The position numbers and the translations under genes were made by a program. Positions 1 through 4,542 of a stretch of DNA of 5,858 nt are shown here, piece after piece. The stretch spans positions 1 to 5,858 of the forward strand of contig JAODAY010000349.1 in the NCBI GenBank assembly GCA_025463665.1, read 5' to 3'. The notes under the pieces are model-generated. The model saw nothing but the letters and a program-made list of their open reading frames with translations. It made no database searches and was not told where the DNA came from. How positions within the stretch are numbered: the stretch's first letter is position 1; each line of letters starts with the position of its first letter. The DNA comes from Microbacteriaceae bacterium (GTDB taxonomy: Bacteria; Actinomycetota; Actinomycetes; Actinomycetales; Microbacteriaceae).

Positions 1-1178
1 TCCTATTCTTCGTGAGCGCGCTCGGCACCGGTATCGCCTTCGGCGTGTGGGACCTCATCGCCTGGCGCCTCGTCGGTGGCCTCGGCATCGGCATCGCCTC
101 CGTCATCGCTCCGGCATACATCGCCGAGATCTCGCCCAAGAACATGCGCGGCCGCCTCGGTTCGCTGCAACAGCTCGCCATTACGATCGGCATCTTCGCT
201 GCCCTGCTCTCCGACAACGTGTTCGCCGGCTGGGCGGGCGGAGCCGGCCAGCAGTTGTGGTTCGGCCTCGAGGCATGGCGGTGGATGTTCCTCGCCGGCG
301 CGGTGCCCGCCGTCATCTACGGGCTCATCGCCCTGAGGCTCCCGGAGTCCCCGCGGTTCCTCGTGCTCAAGGGGCGCGACGACGAGGTGCGCGGCATCTT
401 CGCCCGCCTGTGGCCTGACGACGATGTCGAGCGCGCGATCCGCGACATGCGCACCGGCATCGACGACGACGCGCACGGCTCGGTCAAGGGCGCGCTGCGG
501 GGCGACCGCTTCGGCCTCAAGCCCATCATCTGGATCGGCATCATCCTCTCAGTGCTGCAGCAGTTCGTGGGCATCAACGTGATCTTCTACTACTCCACGA
601 CGCTCTGGAAGTCGGTTGGCTTCGAGGAGAGCGACTCGCTCACGATCTCCGTCATCACTTCGGTGACTAACATCGCCGTCACCTTCGTCGCGATCGCGCT
701 CGTCGACCGCATCGGTCGCCGCCCGATCCTGCTCGCCGGGTCGACGGGCATGGCGGTGTCGCTCGGCACCATGGCTCTCGCGTTCAGCCAGGCGACGGAT
801 GTCGCGGGAGAACCCAGCCTCGGTGGCGCATGGGGCCCGATCGCCCTCGTTGCGGCGAACGTGTTCGTTGTCAGCTTCGGCGCCTCGTGGGGCCCCGTCG
901 TGTGGGTGCTGCTCGGCGAGATCTTCCCGAACCGCATCCGCGCCCGCGCGCTCGGTATAGCCGCCGCCGCGCAGTGGATCGCGAACTTCCTCATCACGGT
1001 GTCGTTCCCGCCGCTCGCGTCGCTGTCGCTCGTGGTGACCTACGCGATGTATGCGCTCTTCGCGGCGCTGTCGTTCGTGTTCGTCTACACGAAGGTGCCC
1101 GAGACCAACGGCATGTCGCTCGAGGAGGCGGAGACCCTGTTCGTCAAGAAGTCGAAGAGCGCGGTTCCGGTCGCCTGA
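1..1178 (+). CDS. Sugar-porter family MFS transporter (5' end outside window)
   Basis: A cytoplasmic-membrane transporter of the Major Facilitator Superfamily, sugar porter family, which usually moves a monosaccharide or polyol with protons. The reading frame is open from base 3, so the true start lies upstream; family length (about 460-490 aa) suggests some 90 residues, including TM1-TM2, are missing. Counting from the GTG at 12, visible signatures are R19-L-V-G-G-L-G-I-G with PAYIAEISP and RGR near 34-48, PESPRFL at 111-117 ending TM6, a charged central loop (about 118-165), QQFVGIN at 183-189 in TM7, DRIGRRP at 232-238 between TM8 and TM9, GPVVWVLLGEIFP at 294-306, and VPETNG at 362-367 after TM12. 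These are the classical family motifs. The QQ..GIN pair is part of the sugar site in characterised members. The actual substrate (glucose, xylose, inositol or other) cannot be read from the sequence. No frameshift or missing core motif is seen. Confidence 0.95.
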   Translation, partial: LFFVSALGTGIAFGVWDLIAWRLVGGLGIGIASVIAPAYIAEISPKNMRGRLGSLQQLAITIGIFAALLSDNVFAGWAGGAGQQLWFGLEAWRWMFLAGAVPAVIYGLIALRLPESPRFLVLKGRDDEVRGIFARLWPDDDVERAIRDMRTGIDDDAHGSVKGALRGDRFGLKPIIWIGIILSVLQQFVGINVIFYYSTTLWKSVGFEESDSLTISVITSVTNIAVTFVAIALVDRIGRRPILLAGSTGMAVSLGTMALAFSQATDVAGEPSLGGAWGPIALVAANVFVVSFGASWGPVVWVLLGEIFPNRIRARALGIAAAAQWIANFLITVSFPPLASLSLVVTYAMYALFAALSFVFVYTKVPETNGMSLEEAETLFVKKSKSAVPVA

Positions 1179-1182
1179 TCGG

Positions 1183-1192
1183 GGGTTAACCC
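1183..1192. promoter_or_regulatory. Perfect 10-bp palindrome upstream of pspC promoter
   Basis: GGGTTAACCC is a perfect palindrome 4 bp after the transporter stop codon, and it ends 2 bp before the proposed -35 of the pspC-like gene. That position would suit an operator or activator site. With only three G-C pairs around TTAA it is a poor RNA hairpin, so a DNA-binding role is more likely than termination. The binding protein is unknown. Confidence 0.3.
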
Positions 1193-1194
1193 TG

Positions 1195-1223
1195 ATGACG
1201 GCGACCGCCGCAACCGCCAGACT
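1195..1223 (+). promoter_or_regulatory. Probable leaderless promoter of the PspC-domain gene
   Basis: ATGACG (1195-1200) lies 17 bp before CAGACT (1218-1223), and the start ATG begins six bases after the hexamer. This places the expected transcription start at or next to the A of ATG. No good Shine-Dalgarno precedes that ATG, so a leaderless transcript is the simplest reading. The -35 matches TTGACA at 4 of 6 positions; the -10 fits the actinobacterial (T/C)AgACT pattern. Confidence 0.5.
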
Positions 1224-1229
1224 GGGATT

Positions 1230-1412
1230 ATGAAAAATCTTGTCAGACCCAGAAACGGCGCTGTCATCGCCGGCGTGTGTGCAGCCCTCGCCAACCGGTT
1301 CGGCTGGTCGGTGCTGCTCATCCGTGTACTCGCCGTGCTGTCCGTGCTGATCCCCGGCCCGCAGGTGATCATCTACGTGATTCTCTGGGTGCTGATTCCC
1401 AAGGAGCTGTAG
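1230..1412 (+). CDS. Small PspC-domain membrane protein
   Basis: A 60-residue protein that is almost entirely one PspC domain, the membrane module named after phage-shock protein C. The family pattern is clear: basic N-terminus (KNLVRPRNG), AVIAGVCAALANRFGW at 11-26, LLIRVLAVLSVL at 29-40 and the closing YVILWVLIPKEL at 49-60. It has one or two hydrophobic segments and a short cytoplasmic basic head. In Actinobacteria such mini-PspC proteins, and PspC domains fused to sensor kinases, are linked to envelope stress, but the exact role of this stand-alone form is not known. The start ATG is supported by the domain boundary and by a -10-like hexamer six bases upstream. It follows the transporter by 51 bp with its own probable promoter, so it need not be in that operon. 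It ends 10 bp from the convergent carD-like gene. Confidence 0.88.
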   Translation: MKNLVRPRNGAVIAGVCAALANRFGWSVLLIRVLAVLSVLIPGPQVIIYVILWVLIPKEL

Positions 1413-1422
1413 GGCGAGGCGA

Positions 1423-1953
1423 CTATGCGGCAGGCACCGGCTCGGCCAGGCCAGAGGCGGGGGTGCCGATCGTCGCCGCGAGCACGGCGTCGAGGGTGGC
1501 GATTGCGTCGGCCTCGCTCGATCCCTGGGCGAGGCTCAGCTCGGAGACGATGATCTGCCTCGACTTGATGAGCATGTGCTTCTCGCCGGCAGACAGCACG
1601 GCGCGCTGGTCGCGGCGCCACAGGTCGCGCACGACCTCGCTCACGCGGTAGACGTCTCCGCTGCCCATCTTCTCGGTGTTGGCCTTGAAGCGGCGCGACC
1701 AGTTGGTGGCCTCTTCCTCGGCCTCCCCGCGCAGCACGTCGTAAACGGCCTCGACTCCCGCGCTGTCGATGACGTCGCGCACCCCGACGAGTTCGACGTT
1801 GTCGACGGGCAGCTCGATCGACAGGGTGCTGCCGATGACCGTCAGCGTGATGTAGGTCTTATCTTCGCCCTTGATGGAGCGAGTGGTCACCTTGGTGATC
1901 GTCGCGGCGCCGTGGTGCGGGTATACGACGACTTCGCCGACTTCGAAGATCAT
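1423..1953 (-). CDS. CarD-family transcriptional regulator, probable second paralogue
   Basis: A 176-residue CarD-family protein. CarD binds the beta subunit of RNA polymerase through its N-terminal domain and stabilises the open promoter complex by wedging a tryptophan into the minor groove at the upstream edge of the bubble. The N-terminal RNAP-interaction domain starts MIFEVGEVVVYPHHGAA (1-17). GVRDVID (57-63) leads into the helical DNA-binding domain with TNWSRRFKAN (83-92), where W85 matches the functional tryptophan of M. tuberculosis CarD. VVRDLWRRDQ (107-116), LSAGEK and ARQIL-like SRQIIVSEL follow. The last 15 or so residues are an Ala/Pro-rich tail beyond the usual end near 162. AGAGG lies about 9 bp before ATG. 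Position 47 is Glu, where M. tuberculosis has an RNAP-contacting Arg. The expected ispD/ispF neighbours of housekeeping carD are absent (a DUF427 gene lies upstream), and helical-domain residues differ from the common actinobacterial form, so a paralogue is likely. Family assignment is certain; paralogue status is inferred. Confidence 0.93.
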   Translation of the reverse strand: MIFEVGEVVVYPHHGAATITKVTTRSIKGEDKTYITLTVIGSTLSIELPVDNVELVGVRDVIDSAGVEAVYDVLRGEAEEEATNWSRRFKANTEKMGSGDVYRVSEVVRDLWRRDQRAVLSAGEKHMLIKSRQIIVSELSLAQGSSEADAIATLDAVLAATIGTPASGLAEPVPAA

Positions 1954-1970
1954 GGAATGGCGCCTCTGTT

Positions 1971-2027
1971 CTGTTGTCGTGACTGGGCTCTGCTGTCGTG
2001 ACCGGACCCTGCTGTCGTGACCGGACT
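1971..2027. repeat. Three 19-bp tandem repeats in the carD leader
   Basis: Units 1971-1989, 1990-2008 and 2009-2027 lie head to tail. The second and third (CTGCTGTCGTGACCGGACC and ...ACT) differ only at the last base; the first differs from the second at four positions. The array ends 17 bp upstream of the carD-like start codon, just ahead of its Shine-Dalgarno, so it would lie in the mRNA leader or form repeated DNA sites. The 19-bp period is close to two helical turns, which would place repeated sites on nearly the same DNA face. Confidence 0.85.
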
Positions 2028-2031
2028 AGTG

Positions 2032-2061
2032 ACGCTATCGCGTTTCGACGCGGAACGGTAA
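2032..2061 (-). promoter_or_regulatory. Candidate carD promoter
   Basis: On the minus strand TTACCG (2056-2061) is followed after 18 bp by TAGCGT (2032-2037), which fits the actinobacterial TAnnnT -10. It sits in the 114-bp gap between the DUF427 stop and carD, upstream of the 19-bp repeats. Transcripts from it would include the repeats in a leader of about 70 nt. The match is weak. Confidence 0.3.
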
Positions 2062-2067
2062 GTGCGG

Positions 2068-2568
2068 CTACCAGCCCGCGGTGCCCCGTTCGCCCTTGAA
2101 CGGGCCCACCACCCGGTTCGTCACCCAGCCGCCGTAGAAGCCGCCGGACTGCGCCGTCACCCGCTCGCCGTCGAGCTCGCACGAATCCATCGCCGCCGGA
2201 TAGACCGCGATGTGGTCGACGAGAGGCTCGAAGCCCGGGCTCGGGTCGGGGTACTCCCAGCCGGCGCCGACGGCGACCACGCCGCCGCCCCGCAGGGTGA
2301 GGTAGCTCGCGACGCCCTTGAACTCGCAGTAGCTCGAGCCGGCCGCCGCGTCGAGGGCGCCGTCGACGAAGGCTCGGCGCGGCAGGTAATAGACGGGCGG
2401 ATGACTCGTCTCGAGCACGCGCAGGGCCGCCGTCGTGTCGGCGATTTTCTCGCCGCCGAGTGTGACCACGACGCGCTCATCCGTGGGCTCGACCCGCGGG
2501 GGCCGGGGGTAGTCCCACACCGACTCCTGGCCGGGGGCGGGCGGGATCGGGTTGACGGGTCTGCGCAT
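2068..2568 (-). CDS. DUF427 domain protein
   Basis: A 166-residue protein of the DUF427 family: small, soluble, common in Actinobacteria and fungi, with no established reaction. Numbered from the ATG at 2568, the N-terminus MRRPVNPIPPAPGQESVWDY (1-20) is the usual start of the bacterial proteins. The core holds HPPVYYLPRRAFVDG (about 55-69) and SSYCEFKGVASYLTL (about 77-91), the family's signature Tyr/Cys/Phe-Lys-Gly block. The C-terminus GGFYGGWVTNRVVGPFKG is also typical. A GTG at 2613 would add 15 residues with no family resemblance. The ATG is preferred because family homology begins there and a CAGACT hexamer lies exactly six bases upstream, consistent with a leaderless start. The stop is 114 bp upstream of the carD-like gene on the same strand, so co-transcription is possible. 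The function is unknown. Confidence 0.9.
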   Translation of the reverse strand: MRRPVNPIPPAPGQESVWDYPRPPRVEPTDERVVVTLGGEKIADTTAALRVLETSHPPVYYLPRRAFVDGALDAAAGSSYCEFKGVASYLTLRGGGVVAVGAGWEYPDPSPGFEPLVDHIAVYPAAMDSCELDGERVTAQSGGFYGGWVTNRVVGPFKGERGTAGW

Positions 2569-2574
2569 GCGTCG

Positions 2575-2580
2575 AGTCTG
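2575..2580 (-). promoter_or_regulatory. Leaderless -10 element of the DUF427 gene
   Basis: On the minus strand CAGACT is followed by six bases and then ATG at 2568, the same spacing seen before the pspC, MOSC and SDR genes in this window. No Shine-Dalgarno is present between. The -35 region (about 2598-2603, ATCGGG) is poor. Confidence 0.45.
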
Positions 2581-2638
2581 CGCGCACAACCTGAACACCC
2601 GATGCTGGCGCACGCCGCGCTACGAGGGCTGGCACGGA

Positions 2639-2761
2639 CCGCAACGTCTCTGTCACGGTGTAGTCGTGGTCGGGATCGAAGCCGACCTTGTCGACGTAGA
2701 ACTCCTTCGCCCGGTCGATGTCGGAGACGGGCACGGCCAGCAGCTCGATTCTCCAGTCCAT
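2639..2761 (-). pseudogene. Truncated VOC/glyoxalase-like gene (5' remnant)
   Basis: The first 41 codons read like the N-terminus of a VOC-fold (glyoxalase/bleomycin resistance) protein of the common actinobacterial type: MDWRIELLAVPVSDIDRAKE (1-20), then FYVDKVGFDPDHDYTVTETL (21-40) and R41. Homologues would continue with a FVQLTPPGSACS-like strand and run to about 120-140 residues. Here the frame instead enters a basic, Ala/Val-rich stretch with no family resemblance (from about 2638) and then runs out of frame into the DUF427 coding region, stopping at 2477. The start is intact: ATG with AAAGGAC (2768-2774) six bases upstream. That combination suggests a formerly functional gene that lost its 3' two thirds by deletion or rearrangement next to DUF427. 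It could still be translated into a short non-functional peptide. An assembly artefact or a diverged short protein is less likely. Confidence 0.72.
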
Positions 2762-2837
2762 GATGACGTCCTTTCGTGGGGGTCAGTGACTACGTTCGAC
2801 GCCGTGCACCGGCGAGGGCAAGCCCCACCGCGCATGG

Positions 2838-2843
2838 CACACT
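2838..2843 (+). promoter_or_regulatory. Leaderless -10 element of the MOSC gene
   Basis: CACACT is followed by six bases (GGGGGC) and the start ATG at 2850. The spacing is the same as at the pspC, DUF427 and SDR genes. The -35 region is not recognisable. The G-run could act as a poor Shine-Dalgarno, so an ordinary leader is not excluded. Confidence 0.4.
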
Positions 2844-2849
2844 GGGGGC

Positions 2850-3401
2850 ATGACCGCACCCTCCGCCCGCGTCGTCTCCGTGAGCTTCGATCGCGCGCAC
2901 CGTTTCAGCAAGCCGACCGCCGCGTCGATCACCCTCATCGAGGGCATCGGGGTCGAGGGTGACGCGCACGCCGGGGCGACGGTGCAGCACCTGCACCGGC
3001 TGAAGAACCACGCGGACGAGCCGAACCTCCGCCAGGTGCACCTCATCCACTCCGAACTCTTCACCGAGCTGGAGGGCGAGGGCCACGGAGTCGAGCCGGG
3101 GCAGCTCGGCGAGAACGTCACGACCGAGGGCATCGACCTGCTCGGGCTGCCGCGCGGCGCACGGCTCGCGATCGGCGACGACGCGGTGATCGAGATCACC
3201 GGGCTGCGGAACCCCTGCACGCAGATCAACAGGTTTCAGACCGGCCTCATGAAGGCCGTGCTCGGGCGGAACGAGAACGGAGACGTCGTGCGCAAGACCG
3301 GCGTCATGAGTGTTGTGGTGCGCGGCGGTGTCGTGCGGGCGGGCGACGCCATCGTCGTCACGCCGCCCGCCGGCGAGCAGAGTGCGCTCGAAGTCGTCTA
3401 G
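2850..3401 (+). CDS. MOSC-domain protein
   Basis: A 183-residue single-domain MOSC protein. MOSC (molybdenum cofactor sulfurase C-terminal) domains bind or deliver molybdenum cofactor, often through a conserved cysteine; members include YiiM and YuaD-like proteins and the eukaryotic mARC reductases. Visible elements are GIGVEGDAHAG (32-42), RQVHLIHSEL (61-70), the signature PGQLGENVTTEGIDL (83-97), LPRGARLAIGDDAVIEITG (100-118) and LRNPCTQI (119-126) with the conserved Cys123. KTGVMSVVVRGG (149-160) closes the barrel. There is no signal peptide, so the protein is cytosolic. ATG 2850 is chosen because the domain begins within the first ten residues and a -10-like hexamer precedes it. The upstream neighbour is the divergent VOC remnant, and no molybdoenzyme gene lies in the window, so the substrate cannot be named. 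A hairpin follows the stop. Confidence 0.93.
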   Translation: MTAPSARVVSVSFDRAHRFSKPTAASITLIEGIGVEGDAHAGATVQHLHRLKNHADEPNLRQVHLIHSELFTELEGEGHGVEPGQLGENVTTEGIDLLGLPRGARLAIGDDAVIEITGLRNPCTQINRFQTGLMKAVLGRNENGDVVRKTGVMSVVVRGGVVRAGDAIVVTPPAGEQSALEVV

Positions 3402-3405
3402 ACCG

Positions 3406-3429
3406 CCGTCGGACCGGACAGTCCGGCGG
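3406..3429 (+). terminator. Hairpin after the MOSC gene, no U-tract
   Basis: CCGTCGGAC (3406-3414) and GTCCGGCGG (3421-3429) form a 9-bp stem with one G-U pair and a 6-base loop, starting 5 bases after the MOSC stop codon. On the minus strand the G-U becomes an A-C mismatch, so the stem favours plus-strand RNA. No T-run follows, which is common for actinobacterial terminator-like hairpins. It sits in the gap between convergent genes. Confidence 0.5.
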
Positions 3430-3456
3430 GTGGCGTTCTAGGCGGGTGGCGTTCTA
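3425..3456. repeat. Perfect 16-bp tandem duplication covering the SDR stop codon
   Basis: GGCGGGTGGCGTTCTA occurs at 3425-3440 and again at 3441-3456 with no mismatch. The final CTA of the second copy is the TAG stop codon of the minus-strand SDR gene; the first copy carries a second TAG, 16 bp downstream of the first on that strand. The duplication begins inside the 3' arm of the MOSC hairpin. A recent slippage event is the simplest explanation. Confidence 0.9.
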
Positions 3457-4131
3457 GGAGAGAGCGCCCGCGATCGCCTCGGCGATGGGGGTGTCACCGT
3501 TCACGAGCTCCCACGCCACGCCGACCGTGCGCGAGTCGTCGAGCAGCGCGATGACGACGGCGGCGACGTCGGCGCGAGTGACGGTGGCGCGCGCGACCTG
3601 GTCGCCGAGCGTCACCAGGCCGGTGGCCGCGGCATCCGTGAGCCCGCCGGGCCGCACGATGCTCCACTCGAGCGCAGACTCGGCGAGCGCCACGTCTGCG
3701 TCGTGCTTGGCCCGGTAGTAGACGCCCATCGTTCCCTGGGGGTCGTCGGGCAGCTCTCCACCCACGCCGATGGCGGAGACCTGAACGAATCGCCTGACGC
3801 CGGCCTTTTCGGCGGCGGCCATGGCCAGCACGGCGCCGTCGTAGTCCACGGCGCGGGTGCGCTTCGGGTTGCCGCCTCCCGCCCCGGCGGAGAACACGAC
3901 GGCGTCAGCGCCGGCGAACGCCTTGGCGAGGTCGTCCACCGTCGTGTTCTCGATGTCGAGCACGACGGGGATCGCGCCGAGTTCCGTGAGTTCGTCGGCT
4001 CGATCGGGATTGCGGAAGAGGGCGAGGGCCTCGTCACCTCGCGCGTGCAGCTGCGTGATCATTTCCCGGGCGACCTTGCCGCTGCCGCCGACGATCGCGA
4101 CGCGGATGGGCTGTGCTGTAGAAGGAGTCAT
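3454..4131 (-). CDS. NAD(P)-binding SDR/NmrA-like oxidoreductase
   Basis: A 225-residue atypical short-chain dehydrogenase of the NAD(P)H-binding / NmrA-like group (similar to YhfK/YwnB-type proteins). The Rossmann start is explicit: IRVAIVGGSGKVAREM (9-24) with the GGSGKV dinucleotide loop, Arg40 and Asn41 after strand 2 (ALFRNPDR), LDIEN (59-62), DAVVFSAGAGG (76-87), RRFVQVSAIGV (113-123) with Ser119, and YYRAKHDAD (138-146), supplying YxxxK as Tyr138-Lys142. IVRPGGLTD (158-166) and VTRADVAAVVIALLDD (184-199) are usual for the family. Such proteins are oxidoreductases or NADPH sensors; the substrate is unknown. The reading frame stays open far upstream, but family homology begins just after ATG 4131, and a -10-like AACACT lies six bases before it, so the longer version is rejected. 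Transcription is divergent from the DUF6412-like/yidC unit and convergent with MOSC. Confidence 0.92.
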   Translation of the reverse strand: MTPSTAQPIRVAIVGGSGKVAREMITQLHARGDEALALFRNPDRADELTELGAIPVVLDIENTTVDDLAKAFAGADAVVFSAGAGGGNPKRTRAVDYDGAVLAMAAAEKAGVRRFVQVSAIGVGGELPDDPQGTMGVYYRAKHDADVALAESALEWSIVRPGGLTDAAATGLVTLGDQVARATVTRADVAAVVIALLDDSRTVGVAWELVNGDTPIAEAIAGALS

Positions 4132-4137
4132 TTCGCC

Positions 4138-4143
4138 AGTGTT
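4138..4143 (-). promoter_or_regulatory. Leaderless -10 element of the SDR gene
   Basis: On the minus strand AACACT is followed by GGCGAA and then ATG at 4131. It is the fourth case in the window of an xAxACT hexamer six bases from the start codon with no Shine-Dalgarno. The -35 position is poor (AGGCTA at 4161-4166). Confidence 0.35.
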
Positions 4144-4160
4144 CCACGCCCGCCGGGGAG

Positions 4161-4166
4161 TAGCCT
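4161..4166 (+). promoter_or_regulatory. Candidate -10 of the DUF6412-like/yidC unit
   Basis: TAGCCT fits the actinobacterial TAnnnT -10. It lies in the 73-bp divergent gap and would give a leader of about 32 nt containing the GAGAGGAG Shine-Dalgarno (4193-4200). No good -35 is visible. It overlaps the -35 position of the opposing SDR promoter, so the two could interfere. Confidence 0.35.
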
Positions 4167-4204
4167 TGGCATTCACCCGCTGTCGAGGGAACGAGAGGAG
4201 CGGC

Positions 4205-4474
4205 GTGCGCTGGATCGCCGAACGCCTGGTCGCCGTGCTGACCGTGTCTTTCCTCGTCGCCGTCGCCGTCGCCGTCGTCGCCCAGTCCGAGCCCTCGTCG
4301 CTCGTCTTCGTCGGACTCGCCGCCCTCGCCGTCACCGCGGTGCTCGCCGCCCGGTACGCCGCAGTGGTCATGGCAGCGATCGACCGTGGGGTGGGGGAGC
4401 GCGCGCCCCAGCATCCGCTCAACGCGGGGCGTCCGCAGACCCGGGCGCCGTCATGGGGGACCGCGGCCGCGTAG
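4205..4474 (+). CDS. Small two-helix membrane protein, DUF6412-like; possible yidC leader peptide
   Basis: An 89-residue membrane protein. Its short basic head (MRWIAER) leads to a hydrophobic helix at 8-26 (LVAVLTVSFLVAVAVAVVA), a short turn QSEPSS, a second helix at 33-56 (LVFVGLAALAVTAVLAARYA) and a polar C-terminal tail of about 30 residues, GVGERAPQHPLNAGRPQTRA and onward to APSWGTAAA-stop. Size, two helices and position just before a yidC gene match the actinobacterial family called DUF6412, recalled from memory; its function is not established. The start is GTG 4205, with GAGAGGAG at 4193-4200; the frame is open further upstream but that part is antisense to SDR. The tail has two Arg-Ala-Pro motifs, RAPQ (66-69) and RAPS (80-83). 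RAP is the core of the RAPP/RAPG translation-arrest peptides found upstream of protein-localisation genes. The stop codon overlaps an arm that can pair with the yidC Shine-Dalgarno. I infer a possible regulatory role; a structural partner of YidC is the alternative. Confidence 0.78.
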   Translation: MRWIAERLVAVLTVSFLVAVAVAVVAQSEPSSLVFVGLAALAVTAVLAARYAAVVMAAIDRGVGERAPQHPLNAGRPQTRAPSWGTAAA

Positions 4475-4536
4475 TCCTGCTCTCCAGGGGGCGATGCGTG
4501 GCCAGACGGCCCACCCATCCCCCGACTGCAAGGACT
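4473..4536 (+). promoter_or_regulatory. Intercistronic stem-loop able to mask the yidC Shine-Dalgarno
   Basis: The RNA from 4473 to 4536 can fold as two stacked stems. Outer stem: AGUCCU (4473-4478) pairs with AGGACU (4531-4536), then A4530 bulges and GC (4479-4480) pairs with GC (4528-4529). Inner stem: GGGGG (4487-4491) pairs with CCCCC (4519-4523), AUG (4494-4496) with CAU (4516-4518), GU/AC (4498-4499 with 4513-4514), and GGCC (4500-4503) with GGCC (4508-4511) around an AGAC loop; CG at 4492-4493 and C4512 are bulged. The outer stem covers the AAGGA Shine-Dalgarno (4530-4534) of yidC. Its 5' arm starts inside the TAG stop (4472-4474) of the upstream gene, so a ribosome finishing or held there would open it. 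A competing partner, GGGGGA at 4455-4460, can also pair with UCCCCC (4518-4523). The pairing is read by eye, not computed. Confidence 0.5.
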
Positions 4537-4542
4537 CCGATC

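Noticed and set aside
590..997. Long minus-strand frames inside the MFS transporter
   Set aside because: They are mirror frames of a clearly recognised coding sequence, with no family resemblance or start signals.
2569..2613. GTG start at 2613 for the DUF427 protein
   Set aside because: It adds 15 residues without family resemblance, and the ATG at 2568 has a correctly spaced -10-like hexamer.
2477..2638. Continuation of the VOC remnant as a genuine 94-residue protein
   Set aside because: After codon 41 the sequence no longer looks like a VOC fold and reads DUF427 codons out of frame; it is open only because of base composition.
3857..4204. In-frame upstream extension of the small membrane protein
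   Set aside because: It is antisense to the SDR gene with no recognisable domain. GTG 4205 has a good Shine-Dalgarno and starts a clean two-helix protein.
3703..4542. In-frame plus-strand extension of yidC giving a 538-residue reading frame
   Set aside because: The extra part is antisense to SDR, then out of frame over the DUF6412-like gene, with basic low-complexity sequence. YidC homology and the Shine-Dalgarno support GTG 4543.
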